Source of the DNA: Candidatus Zymogenus saltonus
GTDB taxonomy: Bacteria; Desulfobacterota; Zymogenia; Zymogenales; Zymogenaceae
Length of the DNA stretch: 64,000 nucleotides
Assembly: GCA_016929395.1 (NCBI GenBank)
Contig: JAFGIX010000032.1
Location: 1 to 64,000 of the forward strand
Direction of reading: 5' to 3'
The translations under genes and the position numbers were made by a program. Numbering within the stretch: position 1 is the stretch's first letter; each line of letters begins with the position of its first letter. The notes under the pieces are model-generated. The model saw only the letters and a program-made list of their open reading frames with translations. It was not told the DNA's origin and searched no databases. Shown here in pieces: positions 16,481-24,945 of the stretch.

Positions 16481-17008
16481 TCCGCAAGTCCATTTGGATA
16501 TTTGTCAATCGGCCGAGGAAAAAGGGGGCAGAATTTATATAACGGGTCTGTGCCCCCCCACCATGTTAAGGGGGGCATAATATTATAATCTGTTAAGCTG
16601 CTTTTGGGTTTGTGTAGGCGGGAGTGTTTTGTGATTGTCCCTCGATACTGATTAGCGGGCAAGCACATAATTGTACAGTTTCTGCTTCAATCAGATCATT
16701 CATTGAAACCCCGGTTTTAAAGGCAATTTATTTTTCTGCGACCTCGATGGGTTTTTTTAAATAACTTTTTCATACCTTACCACCCCCTGCTATTTACATA
16801 CTTCCTGTCTACTTTAGAATTTGACCAGAATCACGTCTGTCGAGGAATACTCTTTTAGTATTCCCCTTGTTGAGATAGGGAAGCCGACCGTGCAAGGCTA
16901 TATTTGTTGCTCATAAGGGGCGACCGCAGTATAAATTCATTGACTGAGTGATAGTATAAGAGTATACTGTTGTTTCAGTTTTGAAAAAAATCTATATGGA
17001 GGTTTTAG
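16481..17008. other. Intergenic with two hairpins
   Basis: 528 bases before the stomatin gene. A TGCCCCCC/GGGGGGCA hairpin at 16551-16577 could end the fmdB transcript, though no T run follows. A perfect 8-bp hairpin (GGAATACT, loop CTTTT, AGTATTCC) lies at 16844-16864. I find no riboswitch consensus and no gene. Confidence 0.4.
16551..16577 (+). terminator. GC-rich hairpin after fmdB
   Basis: TGCCCCCC (16551-16558) pairs exactly with GGGGGGCA (16570-16577) around an 11-base loop. It is followed by AT-rich sequence rather than a T run, so its use as a terminator is tentative. Confidence 0.4.
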
Positions 17009-17767
17009 ATGGATAAAATATTTCCTTTGATAATTCTCATCGGCTTTGGTGTGGCCATCCTCTTTTCGATGATAAAGATTCTCAACGAATACGAGAGGGG
17101 GGTAATCTTCAGGCTGGGGCGCATAATCGACACGAAAGGCCCCGGGCTTATCATCCTTATACCGCTCATCGACAAGATGATCAAGGTCTCGCTGAGGACC
17201 GTCACCATGGACGTTCCGGCCCAGGACGTCATCACGAGGGACAACGTCTCGGTCAAGGTGAACGCCGTCATCTACTTCAGAGTAATGGACCCGAACAGGG
17301 CGATAATCGAGGTTGAGAACTACATGTACGCCACTTCCCAGCTTGCCCAGACCACGCTGAGGAGCGTTCTGGGCGAGGCGGAGCTGGACGAGATGTTGGC
17401 CGAGCGGGAGAGGATAAACAGGCAGCTCCAGGACATCCTCGACAAGCAGACTGATCCATGGGGGGTCAAGGTATCCCACGTGGAGGTGAAGCACATCGAC
17501 CTCCCGCAGGATATGCAGAGGGCGATCGCGAGGCAGGCGGAGGCGGAGCGTATCAGGAGAGCCAAGGTAATCAACGCCGAGGGAGAGCTCCAGGCGTCCA
17601 CGAAGCTGGCCGAGGCGGCCGACGTTATGGGTAAACACCCCATATCGGTGCAGCTGAGGTTTTTGCAGACGCTCTCCGAGATCGCCACGGAGCACAACTC
17701 GACCACGATATTCCCGGTGCCGATTGACCTCTTCGAGCCGTTCATAAAGGGGTACAAAAAGGGATAG
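17009..17767 (+). CDS. Slipin (stomatin/prohibitin-like SPFH protein)
   Basis: 252 residues. An N-terminal membrane segment (about 5-22) is followed by the SPFH domain: [32 protein letters not shown], then [29 protein letters not shown] and a coiled-coil from about 165 ([28 protein letters not shown]). Slipins assemble in membrane microdomains and often accompany NfeD or membrane proteases. Here it is followed 8 bases later by a DUF2148 gene and then a site-2 protease, so a membrane-quality-control operon is plausible. GGAGG precedes ATG 17009. Confidence 0.92.
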   Translation: MDKIFPLIILIGFGVAILFSMIKILNEYERGVIFRLGRIIDTKGPGLIILIPLIDKMIKVSLRTVTMDVPAQDVITRDNVSVKVNAVIYFRVMDPNRAIIEVENYMYATSQLAQTTLRSVLGEAELDEMLAERERINRQLQDILDKQTDPWGVKVSHVEVKHIDLPQDMQRAIARQAEAERIRRAKVINAEGELQASTKLAEAADVMGKHPISVQLRFLQTLSEIATEHNSTTIFPVPIDLFEPFIKGYKKG

Positions 17768-17775
17768 GGGGATAA

Positions 17776-18297
17776 ATGGAGGACGGTGGACTGAAGGCGG
17801 CGGCCGACCTCATGGCCTTGGCGGCGAGGACGGCGCCCAAGTCGCGGGGGGAAGATTATATCTTGGTAAAATCCATCGCCGGCAAAGAGATTGAGAAGCT
17901 CGCCGACGGGATGGAGAAGTTCGGCGAGAGGACAGGGAAGGGGAACTTCGACAGGGACGCGAAAGGCGTGAGGAATTCCCCGGTGGTGCTGTTGATCGGG
18001 ATCAAAGACGCAAAGCCGTTGGGCCTGAACTGCGGGGCGTGCGGATACAACTCCTGCGGTGAGCTGATGAAGAAAAGGAAAGGTCCGGAGTTCAACGGAC
18101 CCCACTGCGCATTCAGGCTACTCGATCTCGGGATCGCCCTCGGGTCGGCCGTGAAGACCGCATCGATCCTGAACGTCGACAACAGGATCATGTACAGGAT
18201 AGGGACCGTGGCGAGGGACATCGGGATCGTTGACTGGGACTACATCATGGGGATACCGATGTCGGCCACGGGAAAGAACATATATTTTGACAGATAA
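17776..18297 (+). CDS. DUF2148 ferredoxin-domain protein
   Basis: 173 residues. A helical N-terminal part is followed by a cysteine motif LNCGACGYNSCGELM (about residues 81-95) with a further Cys in HCAFRLLDLGIALGSAV. This is the DUF2148 layout, predicted to bind an iron-sulfur cluster; no enzyme activity is established. Its ribosome-binding site lies in the 8-base gap after the slipin stop, and its 3' end overlaps the start of the protease gene, so the three are probably one operon. Confidence 0.85.
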   Translation: MEDGGLKAAADLMALAARTAPKSRGEDYILVKSIAGKEIEKLADGMEKFGERTGKGNFDRDAKGVRNSPVVLLIGIKDAKPLGLNCGACGYNSCGELMKKRKGPEFNGPHCAFRLLDLGIALGSAVKTASILNVDNRIMYRIGTVARDIGIVDWDYIMGIPMSATGKNIYFDR

Positions 18298-19285
18298 GCT
18301 TAAAGGGGATATAGAGACCGTCGAAGGCCCTGCTGCGGAAAACAATCTTCATGGGGGTGAATTTTCTCGTGACGACTTGAGACGGAGGCCGATTTACCCG
18401 AGGATTAGGACGCAGAAAGGCAGAAAGGGGAGTAAGGGGAGGGGCTACAGGCTTAACATCGTCCTGTTTGTGCTGACGGTCATAACGACCCTATTCGCAG
18501 GGGCCTCTTTTTACGTAGGGTTGTGGGATATACTCAAGGAGCCGGCAAAGCTCTTGTTGGGCGTCCCCTTTTCGATCTCGATCTTGTCGATCCTTCTGGC
18601 GCACGAGATGGGACACTACATCACGTCGAGGAGAAACAGGGTGGATGTGTCGCTCCCCTATTTCATCCCCGCGCCGACCCTCTTCGGGACGCTCGGGGCG
18701 GTAATCAAGATGAGGTCCCCCATCGCGAAGAAGAACACGCTCTTTGACATCGGGGCCGCAGGCCCAATAGCGGGTCTTGTGGTCGCTATTCCCGTGGTTG
18801 TCCTGGGATTGGCGAAATCCAAATTCGTTGATATACCGGCGGGGGGAAGTGACGAGATCGGTTTGATTTTCGGAGACTCGATCCTCTTCTCGGTCATCTC
18901 AAAGGCCGTCCTCGGTAAGACGCCGGAGGGCCAATATATCTGGCTCCATCCGATAGGGTTTGCGGGGTGGGTCGGATTCCTCGTCACGGCGCTGAACCTG
19001 ATGCCGATAGGCCAGCTCGACGGCGGGCACATAGCATACGCGGTCTTCGGAAGGCGCCAGAGGTACGTGGCGAGGGGTTTTCTCTTGGTCTTGATATTCA
19101 TGGGGGTTGTGTTCTATCCGGGCTGGTTGATATGGGCGATCCTACTTATCCTGATAGGGATCGACCACCCGCCGATAATGGACGGGGATATCCCTCTGGA
19201 CAAAAAGAGGGTGGCCGTGGGGATATTGACGTTTTTGATATTCATCTTGACCTTTATTCCTAATCCGGTCAGGATGGATATGTGA
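18287..19285 (+). CDS. Site-2 protease family (M50) membrane metallopeptidase
   Basis: About 332 residues from TTG 18287, chosen because it overlaps the upstream stop by 11 bases; the frame stays open further up to 18230. After a polar N terminus come several membrane helices with the zinc motif HEMGH (LLAHEMGHYITSRR) and the second active-site motif NLMPIGQLDGGH. These are diagnostic of intramembrane S2P/M50 proteases. There is no PDZ domain. It probably cleaves membrane-bound substrates; neighbours suggest work with the slipin. The exact start remains uncertain. Confidence 0.88.
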   Translation: MTDKLKGDIETVEGPAAENNLHGGEFSRDDLRRRPIYPRIRTQKGRKGSKGRGYRLNIVLFVLTVITTLFAGASFYVGLWDILKEPAKLLLGVPFSISILSILLAHEMGHYITSRRNRVDVSLPYFIPAPTLFGTLGAVIKMRSPIAKKNTLFDIGAAGPIAGLVVAIPVVVLGLAKSKFVDIPAGGSDEIGLIFGDSILFSVISKAVLGKTPEGQYIWLHPIGFAGWVGFLVTALNLMPIGQLDGGHIAYAVFGRRQRYVARGFLLVLIFMGVVFYPGWLIWAILLILIGIDHPPIMDGDIPLDKKRVAVGILTFLIFILTFIPNPVRMDM

Positions 19286-19470
19286 AATATTATGGTTTCC
19301 CGATCGAGCGGATCGGGTTGAAGTCCTTTTGGGGATCGGGACGATTACGACGAAATGAGATATTCAACCCACCTTTATGAAGGGTGCCGAATTACGAGTT
19401 GTGAGCTTTTTAAGGTTTTAGATAAAATTGATTTCGTATGAACGGAAGAAATCTGGAGGTAATATACAAT

Positions 19471-20313
19471 ATGTCTCAATATATTCATGACAGCGGGAAT
19501 TTCGAGGGGGTCGGGGGACTTAAGATCTTTTTTCAATTCTTCAAACCTAAAAAGTATAATGGGGTCATAATTTACGCTCACGACAGTGGGGAGCACAGCG
19601 GTCGATACATCCACGTAATCGAGCATTTCATAGATAAGGGATTTTCCTTTTACGGTCTCGATCACAGGGGCAACGGAAGATCAGAGGGGAAGAGGGGACA
19701 TATAAACGGCATGAGCGACTACGTGAATGACCTGTGGACGTTCATCAATATCGTGAGGAAACGGGAGAGCGATAAGAAGTACTTCCTGCTGGGCCACAGC
19801 ATGGGGGGACTGATCGGCATCAATTTTGTGGAGGAGCATCCCGGTTTGTTGGACGGCGTTATCGTTACCTCGCTCCCCTTAAAGACAAAGACCGAGGTCT
19901 TGGGGCTGAGGGAGTTTATCGGCAGACAGCTGTCCGCGTTTTGGCCGAGATATTCCTTGTCAAACGAGTTCGATCCCATCTACCTTTCCCACGATAAAGA
20001 CGTGATAAAAAAATATATGGAGGATAAACTCGTTCACAACAAGGTCACGGCCCGCTTTTTCACGGAGATGGTGTCGGCCATGAAGTCGGCGATGCAAAAG
20101 GCGGAGAATATTAAAACACCCTTTCTGATCCTGCACGCCGGAGATGACGAGATAGCCGATCCCGCGGGGAGCGTGGAGTTTTTCGAGAAGCTGGGGTCTT
20201 CGGACAAAAAGCTGATCGTCTACGACGGATTTTTCCACGAGATATTGAACGAGGCGGATAGGCAGCTTGTGTACAGGGACATCGAGAAGTGGCTCAAGCC
20301 GAGGGTGGATTAA
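19471..20313 (+). CDS. Alpha/beta hydrolase, monoacylglycerol-lipase-like
   Basis: 280 residues from ATG 19471, preferred over ATG 19438 because GGAGG lies 11 bases upstream of it. The fold is clear: GVIIYAHDSGEHSGRY oxyanion region, HRGNGRSEGKRGH, nucleophile elbow LGHSMGGL (catalytic Ser), AGDDEIADP (Asp) and FFHEILNE (His). This is the layout of monoacylglycerol lipase and lysophospholipase-type serine hydrolases, acting in the cytoplasm on lipid esters. A second member of the family lies at 20798-21727, with a foreign-looking small gene between them. Confidence 0.9.
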   Translation: MSQYIHDSGNFEGVGGLKIFFQFFKPKKYNGVIIYAHDSGEHSGRYIHVIEHFIDKGFSFYGLDHRGNGRSEGKRGHINGMSDYVNDLWTFINIVRKRESDKKYFLLGHSMGGLIGINFVEEHPGLLDGVIVTSLPLKTKTEVLGLREFIGRQLSAFWPRYSLSNEFDPIYLSHDKDVIKKYMEDKLVHNKVTARFFTEMVSAMKSAMQKAENIKTPFLILHAGDDEIADPAGSVEFFEKLGSSDKKLIVYDGFFHEILNEADRQLVYRDIEKWLKPRVD

Positions 20314-20428
20314 CAATTTAAGTTTAGTATTACAATGTCGCTTACTTAGTAATTGTCCGGGTAAGGTTATTTCTAATAGTCATGGTGGTTATAGCTTGAA
20401 TAATAGCAAGCTCGATAATAGATGGAAA

Positions 20429-20770
20429 ATGGGAATACAAAAAGATGCTGGCGAGTTGTTAATGCTTTGTTATGAAAGATACAGGGAAGGTAAAGAAACC
20501 AGCATAGAAGAATTTAAGAAAGTGTCTGGATGGGATGATGTAAGAATAAAAAATGCGGGAAGACATCTTTTTAAGACGGGATTGGTTTACGGTCCAACAT
20601 CTGATCAAGGGGATTTTAAAATAGTAGAAGTACTCCCAGAAGGTATTAGAATTGTGGAAAACGAAGAAATATTTGAAAGTACTTTTGGAATAAAACTAAA
20701 TTTAGGAGTGCTATCGTTCAGCTGGGATATTAGAAAGAAAAATAATTATAAGTCTATTCTAAATATTTAG
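20429..20770 (+). CDS. Small hypothetical protein, winged-helix-like
   Basis: 113 residues from ATG 20429. The frame can be extended upstream into the preceding gene, but that part overlaps coding sequence. The protein looks like a small winged-helix domain (EEFKKVSGWDDVRIKNAGRHLFKTGLVYG) followed by a short tail. The gene is much more AT-rich than both flanking hydrolase genes and has no clear ribosome-binding site, which suggests recent acquisition. I do not recognise a specific family, and DNA binding is only a guess. Confidence 0.5.
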   Translation: MGIQKDAGELLMLCYERYREGKETSIEEFKKVSGWDDVRIKNAGRHLFKTGLVYGPTSDQGDFKIVEVLPEGIRIVENEEIFESTFGIKLNLGVLSFSWDIRKKNNYKSILNI

Positions 20771-20797
20771 AAGATATAATATATTTTAGGAGGTCTT

Positions 20798-21727
20798 ATG
20801 AAATCTGATAGTTTTAAGTTCAAGGCGAAGGACGGAACGGAGCTCTTCGTCTACAGGTGGCTTCCCGATAAGGGAGAAAAGATAAAGGCGGCCGTACAGA
20901 TAGCCCACGGCATGGCGGAGCAGGCCTCGAGGTACGAGCGATTTGCAAAGGCCCTCGTCAAAGAGGGATACGCCGTCTACGCGAAGGATCATCGGGGCCA
21001 CGGGAAGACGGCGGGCGACCTCGAAAACGTCGGGTTTTTCGCGAAAGAGGACGGCTGGACGAAGGTCGTGGACGACATGCACGAGTTGACCAAGATCATC
21101 AAGAAGGAGAACCTGAAGCTCCCCGTCTTCCTCTTCGGGCACAGCATGGGATCGATGCTCGCAAGGCACTACATCTTCCTGTATGGAAAAGAGATCGACG
21201 GCGTCATAGTATCAGGAACGAGCGGAGACCCCGGGATACTCGGGAAGATAGGGGTTCTAATAGCGAAACGGGAGAAGAAGAAGAGGGGGGAGAAGTTCAG
21301 GAGCGAGCTCTTAACAAAGCTCTCTTTCGGCGAGTTCAACAAGCCCTTTAAGCCGAACCGGACCGAGTTCGATTGGTTGAGCAGGGACGAGGCCGAGGTC
21401 GACAAATACGTGAAAGATCCCTACTGCGGAGGGGTCTTCACGACCTCCTTTTTCTGCGACCTCCTTGCCGGTATAAATGCCATCCACGACGTGAAGAACG
21501 TCGAAAAGACTCCCAAAGACCTCCCGATGTTCATCTTCTCGGGCGGGAAAGATCCGGTCGGAAAGGGGGGCAAGGGGGTAAGGGCGGTCCACAAGATGTA
21601 CGAGAAGATCGGCATGAAGGACCTTACCCTCAAGCTGTACCCGGACGCAAGACACGAGATGCTAAACGAGGTAAACAGGGAAGAGGTGTTCGCCGACGTC
21701 ATAAACTGGCTGAACGACCACCTTTAA
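20798..21727 (+). CDS. Alpha/beta hydrolase, lysophospholipase-like
   Basis: 309 residues with AGGAGG before the ATG. Serine hydrolase 4 features are complete: VQIAHGMAEQASRYERFA, DHRGHGKT, nucleophile elbow FGHSMGSM, GGKDPVG (Asp) and DARHEMLNE (His). It is a paralog of the enzyme at 19471 with a longer lid region (about residues 155-215, rich in Lys and acidic residues). Probable substrate is a lysophospholipid or monoglyceride. It is likely cotranscribed with the upstream genes or expressed from its own promoter. Confidence 0.9.
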   Translation: MKSDSFKFKAKDGTELFVYRWLPDKGEKIKAAVQIAHGMAEQASRYERFAKALVKEGYAVYAKDHRGHGKTAGDLENVGFFAKEDGWTKVVDDMHELTKIIKKENLKLPVFLFGHSMGSMLARHYIFLYGKEIDGVIVSGTSGDPGILGKIGVLIAKREKKKRGEKFRSELLTKLSFGEFNKPFKPNRTEFDWLSRDEAEVDKYVKDPYCGGVFTTSFFCDLLAGINAIHDVKNVEKTPKDLPMFIFSGGKDPVGKGGKGVRAVHKMYEKIGMKDLTLKLYPDARHEMLNEVNREEVFADVINWLNDHL

Positions 21728-22152
21728 TCCCTCTGTCGTTGGTTGATCGTAGTGATAGAATGTGGAGCGTCGGTCAAAATAGGTAGTTGACAACTTTTTT
21801 AAGTTACTACGCTGAGTCTTCTACCGGATTTGAGGGGGGGATGGGGGGAGTTTAAGTTTTTGGCGCTTTCGCCTAGAGTCTTCGATTGGGGCTTTACAGG
21901 CGTGCCGGCGTTTGACATTGTGCCGATGTGAGGGTCGATGGAAGAGCCTCTTGAGCCGCCCCATCTTCAATAGTCGACGGCAGGACAGACCTGGAGAGAC
22001 CGGATAGATCGGATAGAAAATCTAATCGGGATATTTGCTGGGGTAGGCGGGTGCAGGGCGTCTCCCTGATTTACCGAGGGGGACATTGACGGAGTCCCCC
22101 CTCTTATAGAAAATGGCGGTCCCCCCTCTTATAGAAAATGGCAAGCCCCCCA
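21728..22152. other. Intergenic with C-rich 24-bp repeats
   Basis: 425 bases between convergent genes. The right end carries the 24-bp tandem repeats 3' of oppF. The left part is G-rich on the + strand, just after the hydrolase gene. I see no gene. Confidence 0.45.
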
Positions 22153-22166
22153 TTAACGGAAATGGC
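22094..22166. repeat. 24-bp tandem repeat, two perfect copies and one degenerate
   Basis: Identical units at 22094-22117 and 22119-22142, each starting GTCCCCCC and ending AAAATGGC, then a degenerate third unit at 22143-22166. The third unit runs across the oppF stop codon (22153-22155). On the oppF strand the units are G-rich, like other 3' trailers in the window. Confidence 0.75.
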
Positions 22167-23124
22167 AGGCGCAGAGCCTTCCCCCCCCCTTGTCTTCGAG
22201 GGGGGGTTCTTCATTCCTGCACAGATCCTTTACCTCAGGGCAGCGGGTGTGAAAGCGGCACCCGTGAGGGGGAAAGACAGGGCTTGGGATATCCCCCGAC
22301 AAAATTATCCTCTTCTTCTTTTTGCCCGCCTCGTCGACCTCGATCGTGGGAACGGCCGAGAACAGGGCCGCCGTGTAGGGGTGAAGGGGTTTTTCGTACA
22401 TGGCGTTTTTTTCCGACATCTCCACTATCTTGCCGAGATACATGACGCAGACCCTGTCGCTGATGTATTTGACCACGGAAAGATCGTGGGAGATGAACAG
22501 ATACGTGAGGTTGAAGTTCTCCTTTAGATCGCTCATCAGGTTCAGTATCTGGGATTGGATGGAGACATCGAGGGACGAGACCGGTTCGTCGGTGACGATA
22601 AGCTCCGGCCCCAGGGCGAGGGCCCTCGCTATCCCTATCCTCTGGCGCTGGCCGCCGGAGAACTCGTGGGGATAACGCCCCAGGTGTTCCTCCGAGAGCC
22701 CCACGAGCTCGAGGTATTCGGTCACCCTCTCGTTCACATCCGCCCTCGTGGCCAGGTTGTGAATCAGCATCCCCTCCCCGATAATGGAGGCCACGCTCTT
22801 TCTCGGGTTCAGCGAGGAATAGGGGTCCTGAAAGATGATCTGAAGCTTGAGCCTCATCTCCTTGAGCTCCCTGGCCGACAGCTCGGCCATGTCCCTCCCC
22901 TCGTAGAGGACGCTCCCGGAGGAGGGCCTCTCCAGCCTCAGGAGCACCCTCCCCAGGGTGCTCTTCCCGCAGCCGCTCTCCCCTACGAGTCCCAGCGTCT
23001 CCCCTCTGAAGATCGAAAGCGTAACGCCGTCGACCGCCTTGACGGAAAGGTCTTTCTTTTTCAAGAAGCCCTGGGTGACAGGGTAGTACTTCTTTATTGA
23101 TTTAAGCTCTATCAGCTTTTCCAT
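22153..23124 (-). CDS. Oligopeptide/nickel ABC transporter ATP-binding protein (OppF/DppF type)
   Basis: 323 residues from the ATG at 23124. Walker A GESGCGKST (about 51), signature LSGGQRQRIGIARAL, Walker B LIVTDEPVSSLD, the H-loop SHDLSVVKY, and the C-terminal oligopeptide domain with CRFHTRCPEVKDLC. It would energise a peptide or nickel permease, but no permease or binding-protein gene is present in the window. It follows oppD in one operon. The start region is duplicated in tandem (16 bp), leaving the ribosome-binding site near an out-of-frame ATG (see findings). G-rich repeats follow its stop. Confidence 0.9.
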   Translation of the reverse strand: MEKLIELKSIKKYYPVTQGFLKKKDLSVKAVDGVTLSIFRGETLGLVGESGCGKSTLGRVLLRLERPSSGSVLYEGRDMAELSARELKEMRLKLQIIFQDPYSSLNPRKSVASIIGEGMLIHNLATRADVNERVTEYLELVGLSEEHLGRYPHEFSGGQRQRIGIARALALGPELIVTDEPVSSLDVSIQSQILNLMSDLKENFNLTYLFISHDLSVVKYISDRVCVMYLGKIVEMSEKNAMYEKPLHPYTAALFSAVPTIEVDEAGKKKKRIILSGDIPSPVFPPHGCRFHTRCPEVKDLCRNEEPPLEDKGGGRLCACHFR

Positions 23125-23147
23125 CTTTCGGCTTTTCCATCTTTCGG
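23116..23147. repeat. 16-bp perfect tandem duplication over the oppF start
   Basis: The same 16 bases occur at 23116-23131 and 23132-23147. Each copy contains an ATG on the minus strand: 23124 is in frame with oppF, while 23140 opens a 12-residue frame that ends at 23102, beyond the oppF start. Confidence 0.9.
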
Positions 23148-23156
23148 TATAACACC

Positions 23157-24119
23157 TCAACAATACAGCCAGCATCTGACCCTCGGCGAAGGGTATTCCC
23201 CCTTCATCTCCGGCTCTTCTTTCAAGCATATATCCATGACGTCCCGGCACCGGGGGCTGAACCTGCATCCGACGGGGAGGTCGGACAGCTTAGGGACGCT
23301 CCCGGGAATGGTAAAGAGTTTTTTCCCCCCCACGTTTCTGGATGGCAGGGATTTCAACAAGGCCCTTGTATATGGGTGAAGGGGATTCTTGAACAGGTCC
23401 GCGACGCTCGATTCCTCTACAATGGCCCCTGCGTACATCACCGATATGCGGTCGGCAACCTCGTGGACGACGCCGAGATCGTGGGTTATCAGGATCACGG
23501 ACATCTCCATCTCCTCCTTTATTTTGTTGATGAGATCGAGGATGGAGGCCTGGATCGTTACATCGAGGGCGGTGGTCGGCTCGTCCGCTATCATAAGGTC
23601 GGGCGAAAGCGCCAGCGCCATGGCTATCATCACCCTCTGGCGCATCCCGCCGGAGAGCTGATGGGGATAGTCTCTGTAACGGCTCTCCGGCGAGGGGATC
23701 TCCACCTGTCTCAACATCTCAATGCTCCTCTCTTCAATCTCGTCCCTCGACATATCCCGGTGATATCGAAACACCTCCGCTATCTGCTCGCCTATCGTGT
23801 AGACCGGGTTCAGTGAGGTCATCGGCTCCTGGAAGATCATAGATATCTCGTCCCCCCTGATCTTTCGCATCTCCCTATCTTCAATGTTGAGTAGATCGCT
23901 CCCCTTAAAGCGAATCGAGCCGGATACGGTCTTGCCCGGAGGGGGAACAAGGCGCATAATGGAGAGCGCCGTCATGCTCTTTCCCGAGCCGCTCTCACCG
24001 ACAAGCCCCAGCGTCTCCCTCTTCTTTACGGATAAATCGACGCCGTCCACGGCCCTTATCGTGCCCCGGTCCGTAAAGAAATGGGTCTTCAAATTTTCAA
24101 CTTTTAGTATTTCACTCAT
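23157..24119 (-). CDS. Oligopeptide/nickel ABC transporter ATP-binding protein (OppD/DppD type)
   Basis: 320 residues from the ATG at 24119. Walker A GESGSGKSM, signature LSGGMRQRVMIAMAL, Walker B LMIADEPTTALD, H-loop THDLGVVHE, and the C-terminal oligopeptide region with CRFSPRCRDVMDIC. It is the first gene of a two-gene ATPase operon and divergent from nikR, which suggests that the partner permease carries nickel or peptides. The NikD of enterobacteria is shorter and lacks this C-terminal domain, so the assignment to peptide or nickel stays open. Permease genes must be elsewhere or lost. Confidence 0.9.
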   Translation of the reverse strand: MSEILKVENLKTHFFTDRGTIRAVDGVDLSVKKRETLGLVGESGSGKSMTALSIMRLVPPPGKTVSGSIRFKGSDLLNIEDREMRKIRGDEISMIFQEPMTSLNPVYTIGEQIAEVFRYHRDMSRDEIEERSIEMLRQVEIPSPESRYRDYPHQLSGGMRQRVMIAMALALSPDLMIADEPTTALDVTIQASILDLINKIKEEMEMSVILITHDLGVVHEVADRISVMYAGAIVEESSVADLFKNPLHPYTRALLKSLPSRNVGGKKLFTIPGSVPKLSDLPVGCRFSPRCRDVMDICLKEEPEMKGEYPSPRVRCWLYC

Positions 24120-24143
24120 ATATTTCGTCCGTGTTGAGATTAC

Positions 24144-24170
24144 TTTATAACAAAAAAAAAAGCGGTACAA
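24144..24170 (-). promoter_or_regulatory. Probable promoter for the oppD-oppF operon
   Basis: On the minus strand TTGTAC (24170-24165) and TATAAA (24149-24144) are spaced by 15 bases, about 25 bases before the oppD start. The spacer is a T-rich run. The spacing is short, so confidence is moderate. Confidence 0.4.
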
Positions 24171-24183
24171 CAATATTTTTTTC

Positions 24184-24211
24184 TTGACATAAAATGCAAA
24201 AAAAGTAGAAT
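24184..24211 (+). promoter_or_regulatory. nikR: Sigma-70 promoter for nikR
   Basis: TTGACA (24184-24189) and TAGAAT (24206-24211) are separated by 16 bases. The start of transcription would fall at about 24218, inside the first half-site of the operator region, so a bound repressor would block it directly. Confidence 0.65.
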
Positions 24212-24215
24212 TGGA

Positions 24216-24264
24216 GTGCTACGAATATCACAAAAGTGCTACTACTATTGGTAGAAAGTAGCAT
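24216..24264. promoter_or_regulatory. Predicted NikR operator
   Basis: GTGCTAC (24236-24242) and GTAGCAT (24258-24264) form a nearly perfect inverted repeat with a 15-base spacer, the arrangement expected of a NikR ribbon-helix-helix tetramer. A further GTGCTAC lies at 24216-24222, 20 bases upstream in the same orientation. The site sits just downstream of the nikR promoter and within reach of the divergent opp promoter. Confidence 0.65.
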
Positions 24265-24299
24265 CATTTGGCAAGACAATATAACAATAGTGAGATACC

Positions 24300-24731
24300 A
24301 TGAGCGATTTAGTAAGGTTCGGCGTTTCCCTTGAAAGGGGCCTCCTCAGTGATTTTGACAAGTATATAAATGAAAAGGGGTATCAGAACCGCTCTGAGGC
24401 GATCAGGGACCTGATCAGGGAAAAGCTTGTTGAGAAGGAATGGGAAGCTTCGGATGAAGGCTATAATGAGGGGAGGATGGCGGTCCTCACGATAGTCTAT
24501 GATCACCATCAAGCCGATCTGACAAAAAACCTCACCGACATCCAGCACAAAAGTCACGGAGTCGTCTACTCGACGCTTCATATCCATATCGATCACGACA
24601 ACTGCCTCGAGATATTGGTTCTGAAGGGTTCCGTGGAGAGTATAAAACAGTTAGGGGACAAGATCATCAGCACCAGGGGGGTGAGGCACGGGAAGATGAT
24701 TTTCACCACAACCGGGAAGGGGCTAAAGTAG
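24300..24731 (+). CDS. nikR: NikR nickel-responsive transcriptional regulator
   Basis: 143 residues. The N-terminal ribbon-helix-helix (VRFGVSLERGLLSDFDKYINEKGYQNRSEAIRDLIREKL) is followed by the ACT-like metal domain with YSTLHIHIDHDNCLEILVLKG, which carries the high-affinity nickel ligands (one His about 76-78, His-X-His and Cys). With Ni(II) it should bind an inverted repeat; such a repeat lies just upstream, implying autoregulation and control of the divergent ATPase pair. CbiM and CbiN-like genes downstream fit a metal-uptake locus. The ribosome-binding site is weak. Confidence 0.92.
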   Translation: MSDLVRFGVSLERGLLSDFDKYINEKGYQNRSEAIRDLIREKLVEKEWEASDEGYNEGRMAVLTIVYDHHQADLTKNLTDIQHKSHGVVYSTLHIHIDHDNCLEILVLKGSVESIKQLGDKIISTRGVRHGKMIFTTTGKGLK

Positions 24732-24840
24732 GGGGTGGCAGGCAATTTGTTTGGGGGGAGGGGGGTGTCGTCAATTAGTGGGGAGGGGGGGGGAAGGTTG
24801 GAATTGGGAATGTAAGGGATGGGGGGGATAGACAAAAAGG
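24732..24840 (+). repeat. G-tract-rich spacer with G-quadruplex potential
   Basis: Dozens of G residues in runs of 3 to 9 (for example near 24762-24775 and 24779-24790), all on the sense strand between nikR and cbiM. Four or more GGGG runs lie close together, enough for a G-quadruplex in DNA or RNA. Confidence 0.7.
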
Positions 24841-24945
24841 GGAGGTCGTTGATATCGAGTTGATTCTTCCCAAGTTTACAGCGGGTAAGGTTTTCGTATC
24901 CGATCGATGTCAATATAACTTGTAAATTAAAAATGGAGGTAACTG

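Noticed and set aside
16481-17008. Riboswitch or small RNA before the stomatin gene
   Set aside because: Only two simple hairpins are visible and no known consensus.
24732-24945. Cobalamin or NiCo riboswitch before cbiM
   Set aside because: No matching conserved boxes; the spacer is G runs followed by AT-rich sequence.
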